A stretch of DNA of 64,000 nucleotides from Dactylosporangium sp. AC04546 (GCF_022095675.1 NZ_JAHYSG010000030.1:1-64000), one strand, 5' to 3'; shown: positions 1 through 8,544, counted from the stretch's first letter. Translations and numbers: made by a program. Notes: a model not told the origin generated them from the letters alone.

Positions 1-1
1 G

Positions 2-403
2 CCGGCGCCCCCGCCCCCGCCTCCGCCGTCGAGTGTCGAGGACGACGAAGACGAGGAGGACGAGGGCACGAACTACATCGGTTCGTTCCTCGCCACGGCC
101 GCCTGGTACGCCGTGCCGATCCTGGCGTACGCCGGCTTCGCCTTCACACAGTCCGGCGATCCGCGCCCCGGCTGCGTGAACGCCTTCGGGCTGCCCTGCC
201 CGGCGCCCCGGGCGGAGGCCTTGTCGAACCTGCTCGACAACGGCCCGCAGTTCGCCGGTTCGCTGGCGATCAGCATCACGGTCGCGATGTTCCTGGGCTG
301 GGCCACGTCGGGCTGGCGGCCGATGGCGATCGGCTTCGCGAGCGCGGTCCTGGGTGCGGGGGTCGCGACGGTGCTGTTCGCCGTGCTGGCGACGCAGTTC
401 TGA
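2..403 (+). CDS. Partial small membrane protein (3' end only)
   Basis: This frame is open from the first bases of the window and ends in TGA, so the start lies upstream. The visible 133 residues begin with a run of prolines (about residues 2-9) and an acidic stretch (about 13-21). A hydrophobic segment follows (about 29-44), then a loop with two cysteines (VNAFGLPCPAP), and two further hydrophobic segments at the C-terminus. This looks like a cytoplasmic Pro/acidic tail followed by three membrane spans. I do not recognise the family and give no function. It lies on the same strand as the VWA lipoprotein gene 145 bp downstream, but the gap argues against close translational coupling. Confidence 0.6.
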   Translation, partial: PAPPPPPPPSSVEDDEDEEDEGTNYIGSFLATAAWYAVPILAYAGFAFTQSGDPRPGCVNAFGLPCPAPRAEALSNLLDNGPQFAGSLAISITVAMFLGWATSGWRPMAIGFASAVLGAGVATVLFAVLATQF

Positions 404-548
404 CCCGATCGGTTCCCGCCGCCCGGTCACAGCATTCTTGCGGATAGATCACCGACGCTCACGGAAGCATCACTGTCCGGTTACGCTCGGAGCCGCTCGT
501 CGGCGGGCGCCCGTCTGACTGGCCAAACACGCTTCCAGGGAGGCATCG

Positions 549-2075
549 ATGGTCAGCGGAAAATTGAAGGTTCTCGCCGTCGCGGCGGTCGTGACGGTGG
601 GCCTGGCCGCCTGCGGCGCGGACGACGCGCCGACCAGCAGCGCCGACAAGGCCGCGGGTGCCGGTGCGCCGCCGGCGGTGCCGGGTTACGGCGCGCCCGG
701 GCCGGCGAACACCACCGCCGCGGCCGTGGAGGAGGGCTCGACGGGTGAGCGCCGCACGACGGACCAGGCGATCTCGACGTTCGCGGTGGACGTCGACACG
801 GCATCGTACGGCTTCGCAAAGCGCCAGCTCCTCGCCGGTCAGCGGCCGGCGGCGAACACGATCCGCCCGGAGGAGTTCGTCAACTCGTTCCGGCAGGGGT
901 ACCGCGCCCCGAGCGGAAACGGCTTCGCGGTGAATGCGGATGGCGTGCGCCTGCCGGGGACGCACAAGGGGGCCGACGAGACGGCGCGGCTGCTGCGGAT
1001 CGGGCTGCAGACGTCGGCGGCGCCGGCGGGCGAGCGGCGGGACGCGCAGCTGACGTTCGTTGTCGATGTCTCGGGATCGATGGCCGAGGCGGGCAAGCTC
1101 GACCTGGTGCAGCACGGCCTGCACACGCTCGTCGACCAGTTGCGCTCGACCGACTCGGTGGCGATCGTCGCGTACTCCGACAACGCCGACGTGCTGCGCC
1201 CGATGACCGCGGTCCGGGACCGCGGCGCGCTGCACACGGCGATCGACCGGCTGCGCGTCGCCGGCAGCACCAACCTGGAGGCCGGGCTGCTCAAGGGGTA
1301 CGACATCGCCCGGAGTGCTTTCCGGACCGACGCCACGAACCGCGTGATCCTGCTGTCGGACGGCCTGCCGAACGTCGGCTCGACGGACGCGACGTCGCTG
1401 GTGCGCGCGGTGCAGGAGGCGGCGGCCAAGCAGATCACGATGATGGGCGTCGGCGTCGGCAGCGACTACGGCGACAAGTTCATGGAGCAGCTCGCCGACA
1501 AGGGCGACGGCTACGTCGTGTACGTGAGCGAGCGCGACGAGGCGGCGCGCATCTTCGTCGAGCAGCTGCCGGCGGCGCTGTCGGTGCGCGCGCTCGACGC
1601 GAAGGCGCAGGTGGAGTTCGACTCGCGGACGGTGCTGTCGTACCGCCTGATCGGCTACGACAACCGCACCCTCTCGGCCTCGCAGTTCCGCGACGACCAG
1701 GTCGACGGCGGCGAGGTGGGCCCGGGCCACGCGGTGACGGCGCTGTACGCGCTGCACCTGCGCCCGGGCGCCGAGGGCCACCTGGCCGACGTGCGGGTGC
1801 GCTGGCTCGACCCGCGGACGAAGGAGGCGACGGAGATCCTGCAGCCGATGGCGGTGTCGGTGACCGACCAGGCGCTGACCGGCGCGAACGTGCCGCTGCG
1901 GGTCTGCTACGTCGCGGCCTACCTGGCCGAGGTGCTCCGCAACAGCCAGTACGCCGGCGAGGTGCGCCTGCCGGACCTGCTGTCGCTCGCCGGCGCCGCG
2001 CGGCGCGACTCCGACGACCAGCAGGTGGCCGAGCTGGAGCAGGTGGTCCAGGCGGCGGCGAAGCTGTACGGCTGA
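549..2075 (+). CDS. VWA-domain lipoprotein (YfbK-like)
   Basis: The 508-residue product starts at an ATG preceded by GGGAGG. It carries a lipoprotein signal peptide with lipobox LAAC (Cys at about 21), so it should be lipid-anchored on the outer face of the membrane. A Ser/Ala/Pro linker runs to about 75. A YfbK-type N-terminal region follows (FAVDVDTASYGFAKR). The von Willebrand A domain at about 170-345 has an intact MIDAS motif (DVSGSM at about 175). The last ~160 residues match the YfbK C-terminal domain pattern. Proteins of this type are presumed metal-dependent adhesion or scaffold proteins. The exact role is unknown. A strong terminator follows. Confidence 0.85.
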   Translation: MVSGKLKVLAVAAVVTVGLAACGADDAPTSSADKAAGAGAPPAVPGYGAPGPANTTAAAVEEGSTGERRTTDQAISTFAVDVDTASYGFAKRQLLAGQRPAANTIRPEEFVNSFRQGYRAPSGNGFAVNADGVRLPGTHKGADETARLLRIGLQTSAAPAGERRDAQLTFVVDVSGSMAEAGKLDLVQHGLHTLVDQLRSTDSVAIVAYSDNADVLRPMTAVRDRGALHTAIDRLRVAGSTNLEAGLLKGYDIARSAFRTDATNRVILLSDGLPNVGSTDATSLVRAVQEAAAKQITMMGVGVGSDYGDKFMEQLADKGDGYVVYVSERDEAARIFVEQLPAALSVRALDAKAQVEFDSRTVLSYRLIGYDNRTLSASQFRDDQVDGGEVGPGHAVTALYALHLRPGAEGHLADVRVRWLDPRTKEATEILQPMAVSVTDQALTGANVPLRVCYVAAYLAEVLRNSQYAGEVRLPDLLSLAGAARRDSDDQQVAELEQVVQAAAKLYG

Positions 2076-2080
2076 ACGCG

Positions 2081-2112
2081 AACAGGGGGCCCATCGCTGG
2101 GCCCCCTGTTTG
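2081..2112. terminator. Bidirectional intrinsic terminator
   Basis: A perfect 12-bp inverted repeat (AACAGGGGGCCC / GGGCCCCCTGTT) with a 6-nt loop lies between the VWA gene and the convergent rplI stop codon. The stem starts with AA and ends with TT, so it can serve both strands. Confidence 0.85.
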
Positions 2113-2127
2113 CTGGTCGTGCCGTGG

Positions 2128-2577
2128 CTACTTGGCCGCGGTGACCTTCAGCGTGAAGACGGCGGCGACCTCCGGGTGCAGCTTGATCTGCACCTTGTAG
2201 TCACCGACCGACTTGACATGGCCGGGCAGCTCCAGGCGGCGGCGGTCGAGCGCGGGGCCGCCGGCCTTCTGCACGGCGTCGACGACCTCGGCCGGCGTGA
2301 CCGAGCCGTAGAGCCGGCCACCCTCGCCGGCCCGCACGGACAGCTTGACCGTGAGGCCTTCGAGCTGGGCCTTGACCTCGTTGGCGTGGCCGAGGTCGCG
2401 GATCTCACGGGCCCCGCGGGCCCGCTTGATGACCGCGATCTCCTTCTCCGCGCCCTTGCTCCAGAGGATCGCGAACCCCTGCGGGAGCAGGTAGTTGCGC
2501 CCGTAGCCGTCCTTCACCTCGACGACGTCGCCGGGGGTGCCGAGGCCGGTGACCTCCTGCTTGAGGATGATCTTCAT
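2128..2577 (-). CDS. rplI: 50S ribosomal protein L9
   Basis: The 149-residue product is bL9 of the large ribosomal subunit. It starts MKIILKQEVTGLGTPGDVV and includes the characteristic GYGRNYLLPQGFA stretch at about 24-36, followed by the long connecting helix and the C-terminal rRNA-binding domain. Length matches the family. It is the last gene of the minus-strand rpsF-ssb-rpsR-rplI operon, 15 bp after rpsR, and is preceded by GGAGGGG. The operon ends at the hairpin just downstream. Confidence 0.97.
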   Translation of the reverse strand: MKIILKQEVTGLGTPGDVVEVKDGYGRNYLLPQGFAILWSKGAEKEIAVIKRARGAREIRDLGHANEVKAQLEGLTVKLSVRAGEGGRLYGSVTPAEVVDAVQKAGGPALDRRRLELPGHVKSVGDYKVQIKLHPEVAAVFTLKVTAAK

Positions 2578-2592
2578 TGTCCGCCCCTCCCC

Positions 2593-2832
2593 TTAGCGCG
2601 CGGTCGCGGTGTAGGGGAGCAGGGCCATCTCGCGCGCGTTCTTGACGGCGCGCGCGATCTGACGCTGCTGCTGGGCGGTCACGCCCGTCACCCGCCGAGC
2701 GCGGATCTTGCCGCGGTCGGAGATGAACTTGCGCAGCAGCGCGGTGTCCTTGTAGTCGATGTAGGCGATGCCCTCCTTGTCGAGAGGGTTCACCTTCTTC
2801 TTCGGTTTGCGCAGGGCCGCAGCCTTCGCCAT
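2593..2832 (-). CDS. rpsR: 30S ribosomal protein S18, cysteine-free form
   Basis: The 79-residue bS18 pairs with S6 on the 30S platform. I chose the ATG ending at 2832 ([13 protein letters not shown]) because AGGAG lies 8 nt upstream; an in-frame ATG 21 bp further upstream has no ribosome-binding site. The body ([27 protein letters not shown]) is canonical. The zinc-ligand cysteines of ordinary S18 are absent: where other actinobacteria have a CxxC, this protein reads NPLD, and there is no cysteine anywhere. It is therefore the zinc-independent (C-minus) type, encoded in the housekeeping operon. Confidence 0.95.
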   Translation of the reverse strand: MAKAAALRKPKKKVNPLDKEGIAYIDYKDTALLRKFISDRGKIRARRVTGVTAQQQRQIARAVKNAREMALLPYTATAR

Positions 2833-2853
2833 TGCTCTTGCTCCTGATGCCAT

Positions 2854-3387
2854 TTAGAACGGGGGCTCGTCGTCGAAGGATGAGCTCGACCTGCCGCCGC
2901 CGCCACCGCTGCCGCCGCTGGCCGGGGTCGCGCTGGCCCACGGGTCATCGTTGAACCCGCCGCCACCGTTACCACCGCCGCCGCCGGAGCCGAAGCCGCC
3001 GCCACCACCGCCGGAGCTGCGCGCCATCTTCTGCACCTTGGCAGTCGCGTAGCGCAGCGAGGGGCCGATCTCGTCGACCTCCAGCTCGATGACGGTGCGC
3101 TTCTCACCCTCGCGAGTCTCGTAGGTCCGGGACTTGAGCCGACCGGACACGATCACCCGGGCACCACGCTGCAGCGACTCGGCGACGTTCTCCGCCGCCT
3201 GACGCCACACCGTGCAGGACAGGAACAGCGGCTCGCCGTCCTTCCACTCGTTGCTCTGGCGGTCCATGAACCGGGGGGTGGATGCCACCCGGAACTTGGC
3301 GACCGCGGCTCCAGATGGAGTGAAACGCAACTCAGGGTCGTCGGTCAGATTGCCGATGACCGTGATCGTGGTGTCTCCCGCTGCCAT
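2854..3387 (-). CDS. ssb: Single-stranded DNA-binding protein
   Basis: The 177-residue SSB coats single-stranded DNA in replication and repair. Residues 1-110 form the OB fold ([37 protein letters not shown]). A Gly-rich disordered tail follows (about 124-165). The acidic tip ends DDEPPF, the conserved C-terminal peptide that binds partner proteins. It sits between rpsF and rpsR, as in most actinobacteria. Confidence 0.96.
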   Translation of the reverse strand: MAAGDTTITVIGNLTDDPELRFTPSGAAVAKFRVASTPRFMDRQSNEWKDGEPLFLSCTVWRQAAENVAESLQRGARVIVSGRLKSRTYETREGEKRTVIELEVDEIGPSLRYATAKVQKMARSSGGGGGGFGSGGGGGNGGGGFNDDPWASATPASGGSGGGGGRSSSSFDDEPPF

Positions 3388-3492
3388 ATTGAGTCAACTC
3401 CTCGCGCGCTGGTGTATGGCCACCATGTCACAGGGGTCTGACACTTTTCCCGGGACACGGGGCGAAGCAGATCGATCTCGCCCAGGCCGCTG

Positions 3493-3783
3493 TTAGCGGA
3501 CCTCGGGCCGGATGACCTTGGTGCGCAGCACGGACTCGTTGAGTCGCAGCTGACGGTCCAGCTCCGCCACGGACTCCGGCGAGGCCTGGAGGTCGATGAC
3601 GGCGTAGATGCCCTCGGTCTTCTTGTTGATCTCGTACGAGAGGCGCCGGCGGCCCCACACGTCGAGCTTCTCCACCGAGCCACCCGAGGTCCGGATCACG
3701 TTGAGATACGTGTCGAGCGACGGGGCGACGGTGCGCTCCTCGAGACTGCCGTCGAGGATCACCATGATCTCGTAATGACGCAA
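3493..3783 (-). CDS. rpsF: 30S ribosomal protein S6
   Basis: The 96-residue bS6 begins [19 protein letters not shown] and contains the family core [24 protein letters not shown]. It binds 16S rRNA as a heterodimer with S18. It is the first gene of the operon. AGGAGGTGAG precedes the ATG, and an untranslated leader with a stem-loop lies upstream. Confidence 0.97.
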   Translation of the reverse strand: MRHYEIMVILDGSLEERTVAPSLDTYLNVIRTSGGSVEKLDVWGRRRLSYEINKKTEGIYAVIDLQASPESVAELDRQLRLNESVLRTKVIRPEVR

Positions 3784-3850
3784 GACGTTCTCACCTCCTA
3801 CGGGCTAAGCGGCCGCGGTCCATCCGCGGCAGGAGGTCATGCGTCGTCGA
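3784..3850 (-). promoter_or_regulatory. rpsF leader with stem-loop (candidate S6:S18 binding site)
   Basis: On the minus strand, a perfect CCGCGG / CCGCGG hairpin with a 5-nt loop (3813-3829) lies about 30 nt upstream of the rpsF ATG, just before its AGGAGG. Many bacteria autoregulate rpsF-rpsR through an S6:S18-binding RNA near this position. The location fits, but I cannot confirm the conserved bulged CCG motif by eye. Confidence 0.35.
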
Positions 3851-3905
3851 CCGCCCCCAGGGTGGTCGACCGAACCAGAGTACACGCCGTGCGTGCACGA
3901 AAAGA

Positions 3906-3988
3906 CCGCGGGGCGCGTCATCCGCTTCTTTGGGTGGGACCTGGGGAGGAACGACCACACCGGTGCTTTGGATGACGGCGCCCCGCGG
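3906..3988. repeat. Long imperfect inverted repeat between rpsF leader and next gene
   Basis: Arms at 3906-3923 and 3970-3988 are complementary over 18 bp with a single bulged base (CCGCGGGGCGC-GTCATCC against its reverse complement), separated by about 46 nt. It lies just downstream of the minus-strand gene ending at 4007 and upstream of the rpsF leader. It could be a terminator or attenuator, or a binding site. There is no long T-run after it. Confidence 0.6.
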
Positions 3989-4006
3989 GGCTAAGGGAAT
4001 CGTACC

Positions 4007-4819
4007 TTATGCGAAGCTCGCGCGTGATGACCGCTGAGCAATAATAGCCCGAATTGCGGCGATTCCAACACCAACGGCGCAGACGGTCGCAACAAGTGCC
4101 AGCAGGCCGGTCGGGGCGTTGCGGGCCGGACCGCTGGCGGCGACCGGCTGCTCCACCGTTACCCGATCCTCGGTCGGTGTACTCGGCTCGGCGCCGACCG
4201 CCGGGGCGGCCGTCGCGTCGGGTCCGAGCAGCGACGGGTCCACCGGCTCGGTGCCCGTCACGCCGGCGGTGTCCTGTTCGCCGGTACTGCGCTGGCCGTT
4301 GCCGCGGCTCGACCGGCCGGTCGGTGAAGCCTTGCCGGTCGGGTTCGTGACAGTCCCGCCGCCGCTGCCGGCCGGCCCGGTCGTCGCGGACTGCTTGGTG
4401 ACGGGCGCCGGCGGTGGGTTGGTCACGCCGACCGACACCGGCTTGAACTGCTCGACCACGCCGACTCCACAGGAGAAGGTCATCGCGACCTCGACGGCCG
4501 GGCCCGTGCGGAACACGACCGGGACGGCCTGGTTGGGCTGCACCGACGACACCGCCTTGCCGTCGACCTTGAGCGTGGCGTTCTGCCCGAGACGGTTCAC
4601 GAAGTTCACGCGCGACTCCGCCGGTACGGAGACGGTGCCGGCGCTCGGCTCCGACTTGCAGACCAGCAGGCTCAACACGCTGCCGCCGCTGAACTCGACG
4701 GTTGGCGTGGTGGGTGCGGCGCTCACCGGGCCGGCCCCCAGGGTCAGGGACGCGGCGGCGATCGCGGCGGCCGAGGCCGCCAAGCGGAGTGCCGTTCGAT
4801 GTCCGGACAAGGTAGCCAT
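4007..4819 (-). CDS. Secreted, C-terminally membrane-anchored protein of unknown function
   Basis: The product is about 270 residues, using the ATG at 4819 (MATLSGHRTALRLAAS), which gives a clean Sec signal peptide cleaved near VSA-AP. An ATG 33 bp further upstream is possible, and neither start has a strong ribosome-binding site. The ~110-residue N-terminal extracytoplasmic region has two cysteines (VCKSEP; TFSCG) and a beta-rich pattern. A long Pro/Thr/Ser/Gly-rich stalk follows (about 140-230). A C-terminal transmembrane segment ends with the basic tail QRSSRASFA. It looks like a cell-surface stalked protein. I do not recognise the family, and it has no sortase LPXTG motif. Confidence 0.7.
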   Translation of the reverse strand: MATLSGHRTALRLAASAAAIAAASLTLGAGPVSAAPTTPTVEFSGGSVLSLLVCKSEPSAGTVSVPAESRVNFVNRLGQNATLKVDGKAVSSVQPNQAVPVVFRTGPAVEVAMTFSCGVGVVEQFKPVSVGVTNPPPAPVTKQSATTGPAGSGGGTVTNPTGKASPTGRSSRGNGQRSTGEQDTAGVTGTEPVDPSLLGPDATAAPAVGAEPSTPTEDRVTVEQPVAASGPARNAPTGLLALVATVCAVGVGIAAIRAIIAQRSSRASFA

Positions 4820-4994
4820 CCAAGTTTGGGGATCGATTGGGGGGAACTCCATCGAGCCACACGATCGCCGGAGCGATCACGAGCGGCTACGTGCGTAACG
4901 ACGCGGCCGACGGGACGGTGACGGAAGCCCCGCATTCGGGACGCATCGGGCGCACCCCTCGGGTTGGGTCGCGCGAAGTGTCAGTCCCACGTCG

Positions 4995-5010
4995 TAGGCT
5001 CTGCGGCATG
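4995..5010 (+). promoter_or_regulatory. Leaderless promoter of the endonuclease IV gene
   Basis: TAGGCT (4995-5000) is a good -10 hexamer (TANNNT). The ATG follows 7 nt later and no ribosome-binding site is present, so transcription probably starts at or very near the A of ATG. Confidence 0.5.
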
Positions 5011-5781
5011 CGAATCGGTGCTCACGTCGACCCCGCTGAGCCGCTGGCCGAGGCAGCCGCGCGGGGCGCGGACCTCATCCAGTTCTTCCTGACCGACCCG
5101 CAGAAGTGGCTGGATCCGAAGGACCGCCCCGACGCCGAGGCGCTGCGGTCCTCCGACGTGGACGTCTACATCCACGCGCCGTATCGGATCAACGTCGCCT
5201 CGTCGAACAACCGGATCCGCATTCCCAGCCGCAAGCTGCTCTTCAGCCATGCGGAAGGCGCGGCGAAGGTCGGCGCCAAGGGGATCATCGTGCACGGCGG
5301 CCACGTCGAGGACCCCGCCGGGCTCGACGCCGGCTTCGAGAGCTGGCGCAAGACCTTCGCCTACGCGGCCGAGCAGGGCGGCTTCAAGACGCCGGTCCTG
5401 ATCGAGAACACGGCCGGCGGCGACAACGCCTGCGCGCGGCGGTTCGACTCGCTCGCCCGGCTGTGGGACGCCGTGGGTGAGTATGAGGTGGGGTTCTGCC
5501 TCGACACGTGCCACGCGCACGCCGGCGGAGAGGACCTGCTGGACATCGTCGACCGGGTCAAGTCGATCACCGGCCGGATCGACCTGATCCACGCCAACAA
5601 CTCGCGTGACGGGTTCGACTCGGGGCGCGACCGGCACGACAACCTGACCGCCGGGGAGATCGACCCCGACCTCATCGTCGCGGTCATCCGGGCGTCCGGC
5701 GCTCCGGCGCTGGTCGAGACGCCGGGTGGCGCCGAGGGGCAGACCGCGGACATCGCCTATCTCCGGGAGAAGTTGGCGTGA
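5008..5781 (+). CDS. nfo: Deoxyribonuclease IV (AP endonuclease family 2)
   Basis: The 257-residue TIM-barrel endonuclease cleaves DNA 5' to abasic sites in base-excision repair. It starts MRIGAHVDPAEPLAEAAARG. Metal-site motifs are visible: IHAPYRIN (about 50-57), VHGGHVED (about 94), VLIENTAGG (about 131), CLDTCHAHAGG (about 165), IHANNSRDGFDSGRDRHDN (about 195) and LVETPGG (about 235). The start was chosen at 5008 because homology begins there and a -10-like TAGGCT sits 7 nt upstream. The stop overlaps the start of the next gene (GTGA), so the two should be translationally coupled. Confidence 0.92.
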   Translation: MRIGAHVDPAEPLAEAAARGADLIQFFLTDPQKWLDPKDRPDAEALRSSDVDVYIHAPYRINVASSNNRIRIPSRKLLFSHAEGAAKVGAKGIIVHGGHVEDPAGLDAGFESWRKTFAYAAEQGGFKTPVLIENTAGGDNACARRFDSLARLWDAVGEYEVGFCLDTCHAHAGGEDLLDIVDRVKSITGRIDLIHANNSRDGFDSGRDRHDNLTAGEIDPDLIVAVIRASGAPALVETPGGAEGQTADIAYLREKLA

Positions 5782-7823
5782 CCAACGTTTCTTCAGAGCC
5801 GACCGTGTCGGACCCCTCCGACGAGGACACGCCCCCCGCGGAGGGTGGCGCGGCCGACGCCACCCCGAAGCCGGACGACCCGGCGGAGCAGTCCGACCCA
5901 CCGGACAAGGCCGAGCCGAGCGACAAGCCGGAGACGGAGGCGGACGGCAAGACCGACGGCGAGGCGGACAGCAAGGCCGACGAGCCGGCCGATCCGTTTG
6001 CCGCGTTCGCGCCCCCGCCCGAGGTCGTCCCGGGCCGGGCACGGCGGGTGACCAGCCGGGTGGCCGGCGCCGTCGGACGGTTCCTCGCGCACGAGTGGAC
6101 GCTCGCCGCCATCGGCTCGGTCGCGCTCGCCGCGATCATGACCTGGCCGACGCTGGAGCACCCCGCCTCGACGATCCCGCAGGACATCTGGGACCCGACG
6201 CTGCAGGCCTGGCAGATGTCGTGGGCCGGGCACATCCTGACCACCGACCCCGCGCAGCTGTGGAACGCGAACGCGTTCTTCCCGAACAAGTACAGCTACG
6301 CGTTCTCCGACACGCTGCTCGGATATGCGCCGGCCGGCATGATCGGCAGCGGCCCGGTGGCGGCGATCCTGCGATACAACATCATCTTCGTCCTGATCTT
6401 CGCGCTGGCCTTCTTCGGGGCCTACGCGCTCGCCCGGCAGCTCGGCGCGGGCCGCACCGGGGCCGCGGTGGCCGGCGCCGCCTTCGCCTACGCGCCGTGG
6501 CGCCTCGGGCAGGCCGGCCACCTGCATGTGCTCTCGATCGGCGGGATCGCGCTCGCGCTGGCGATGCTGGCGCGCGGGCACGGGTTCTCGCTGACCCGCG
6601 GCTACGAGCCGGACAAGCGGCGCTGGGGCTGGGCGCTCGCGGGCTGGCTGGTCGCCGCCTGGCAGATCAGCCTGGGCTTCGGCATCGGCATCCCGTTCGC
6701 GTACATGCTGCTCGGCATCGTGCTGGTGACCGCGGTCATCTGGGGCTACCGGCACCTGCGGGTGTGGGCGGTGCACCGGCCGTTCGGCTGGAAGCTGCTG
6801 CTCGCCAACCTCGGCGGCGGCCTGGTGTTCGCGGCGACCGGCGCCCTGATGGCGTATCCGTACCTCCAGGTGCTCAAGGCCCACCCCTACGCGCGGCGCA
6901 GCGAGGAGATCGTCGGGCTCTTCTCCCCGCCGTTGAAGGGCTTCTTCATCTCGCCGCCGGAGTCGTGGCTGTGGGGCGACGCCTACGCCCAGGCCCGCGG
7001 GACGCTGCCCTGGGCGCCCGAGATGGCCCTCTTACCCGGCTTCTTCCTGTACGGGCTGGCGTTCGCCGGGCTGTTCGTCTCCACGTGGCGGCTGCGGCAC
7101 CGGCTGTTCCTCGGCCTGGGCGTGGTCGTGTCGATCGCCCTGGCGATGGGCACGCACGGCCCGGGCAAGGGCGAGTTCGGCTACCTGGCGCTCTACCGGG
7201 CCCTGCCGGGCTTCGACGGCATCCGGACCCCGGGCCGCCTCATGGTCTGGACGACGCTGTTCCTGGCCCTGCTGGCGGCCGGCGCCGTGAGTGCGTTCGC
7301 GCAGCGGGCCGTCGAGCTCTTCGCCGACCGCACGAAGAGCGACGTGAGCACGCGCGCGGGCTTCCTGCCCCGCCTGGCGACCCTGGTGCCGCTCGTCCTG
7401 GTGCTGGCCGAAGGCATCCACACGCCCGGCGCGCACCCGACCGTGCCACCGGCGCCGATCGCGTTCAGCTCGCTGCAGGGCCCGATCATGGTCCTGGCGA
7501 ACGACAACAACCTGGCCGCCGAGCTCAGCGACATGAACATCATGCTGTGGAGCACGGACGGCTTCCCGCAGATGGTCAACGGCGGCAGCGGCTTCACTCC
7601 GCAAAATCAGGAGGAAATGCGCGTCACGATGCGCCAGTTCCCGGACGAGGTCAGCGTCCAGGCCCTGCGCGACCTCCACATCCGCACGGTGGTGGTGCTC
7701 CGCGGCGACGGCCCAACCGGCCCCTACGGCCGCGCCATCGACGCCCCGATCGACGGCCTGGGCCTGGAGCGCACCGAGCAGGGCAGCGTGGTCCTGTACA
7801 AGGTCCAGGAGGAGTCCGGCTGA
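5778..7823 (+). CDS. Polytopic membrane protein, GT-C/YfhO-like
   Basis: The 681-residue product starts at a GTG overlapping the nfo stop codon by 4 nt. The first ~105 residues are acidic and disordered (Asp/Glu/Pro/Lys). About a dozen hydrophobic spans follow. A large loop after the first span (PQDIWDPTLQAWQMSWAGH; ALWNANAFFPNKYSYAFSD style) resembles the donor-binding loop of GT-C glycosyltransferases and YfhO-like proteins. The final ~120 residues are a soluble extracytoplasmic domain. It may transfer a sugar from a polyprenyl carrier outside the membrane; this is inference from fold pattern. No specific substrate can be assigned. Confidence 0.75.
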   Translation: MTNVSSEPTVSDPSDEDTPPAEGGAADATPKPDDPAEQSDPPDKAEPSDKPETEADGKTDGEADSKADEPADPFAAFAPPPEVVPGRARRVTSRVAGAVGRFLAHEWTLAAIGSVALAAIMTWPTLEHPASTIPQDIWDPTLQAWQMSWAGHILTTDPAQLWNANAFFPNKYSYAFSDTLLGYAPAGMIGSGPVAAILRYNIIFVLIFALAFFGAYALARQLGAGRTGAAVAGAAFAYAPWRLGQAGHLHVLSIGGIALALAMLARGHGFSLTRGYEPDKRRWGWALAGWLVAAWQISLGFGIGIPFAYMLLGIVLVTAVIWGYRHLRVWAVHRPFGWKLLLANLGGGLVFAATGALMAYPYLQVLKAHPYARRSEEIVGLFSPPLKGFFISPPESWLWGDAYAQARGTLPWAPEMALLPGFFLYGLAFAGLFVSTWRLRHRLFLGLGVVVSIALAMGTHGPGKGEFGYLALYRALPGFDGIRTPGRLMVWTTLFLALLAAGAVSAFAQRAVELFADRTKSDVSTRAGFLPRLATLVPLVLVLAEGIHTPGAHPTVPPAPIAFSSLQGPIMVLANDNNLAAELSDMNIMLWSTDGFPQMVNGGSGFTPQNQEEMRVTMRQFPDEVSVQALRDLHIRTVVVLRGDGPTGPYGRAIDAPIDGLGLERTEQGSVVLYKVQEESG

Positions 7824-7829
7824 CCCGGG

Positions 7830-8179
7830 TCAGCGGATGTCGGACCGCAGCAGGTCGAAGGCCTCCACAGCCTCCGTCACGGCCGTCGGGTACACCTCGG
7901 CGGCCGTTTCGCCGGCCAGCAGGCGGCGGACGTTGAGTAGCGTCAGCGTGCTGCGGACGCCCATGATCATGGACGCCGTCAAGCGGCTGTGCACGTCGTC
8001 GCCCAGCGCCTCGGCCAGGCGCAGCTCCGACTCGGACAGCACGCCGTACGCACGGTGATCAGGGCCGGGGTCTCGGCGATCAGCCGCTGAACGGCCAGGA
8101 CGTTCGGGCGGTCGCACAGGCCCGTGATCGCGTCGTAGCGGGCCAGCGCCTCCAGGAAGTGCCGGCGCAGCGCCACCAC
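7830..8179 (-). pseudogene. TetR-family regulator remnant: truncated and frameshifted
   Basis: Read from the right on the minus strand, 8179 to about 8060 encodes ALARYDAITGLCDRP and VLAVQRLIAETPAL, typical of the ligand-binding half of TetR regulators. The frame then shifts near 8057, and the sequence continues as AYGVLSESELRLAEALGDD to the natural C-terminus EAFDLLRSDIR. The DNA-binding N-terminal third is missing: the match stops abruptly at 8179, 3 bp from the remnant of a divergent exporter gene. A working repressor cannot be made. Confidence 0.75.
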
Positions 8180-8181
8180 CG

Positions 8182-8544
8182 GTGTCTCGTCAGGAGCGCG
8201 GTCCGATCCGCGGCCTGCTGGTCCTGCTCGGCCTCGGCTTCGGCCAGCTCATCGTTGTGGTGCAGGAGGCGGCGCCGCCACACCAGCTCGGTGTGGCGAC
8301 GACCGGCATCCGGTTCTTCCAGTCTCTCGGCAACGCCGTCGGCGTCGCCGTGTTCGGCGCCCTGTTCAACCGGGTCCATGAGACGAAGAACTTCGTCGAC
8401 AGCATTGACATCGTCTTCGCGGTGGCGATGGTGATCATGCTGTTGGCATTGCTCTTCGCGACGCGACTGCGGGATCAGACCTTGACCAGCGCCGTGGTGG
8501 GCGGTGGGTCCGCGGCGGCTGTGTCGGGCTCCCGGTCGTTGTAG
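8182..8544 (+). pseudogene. DHA2-type MFS drug exporter remnant (C-terminal fifth only)
   Basis: The 120 codons encode the end of an EmrB/QacA-type 14-TMS exporter: GLGFGQLIVVVQEAAPPHQL, GVATTGIRFFQSLGNAVGV and the last span VMIIMLLALL-like region. A complete exporter is about 480-520 residues, so roughly the first 80% is missing. The fragment abuts the TetR remnant on the opposite strand. The last ~70 bp run into the 3' end of the convergent gene, so the original stop may have been lost as well. Confidence 0.75.
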
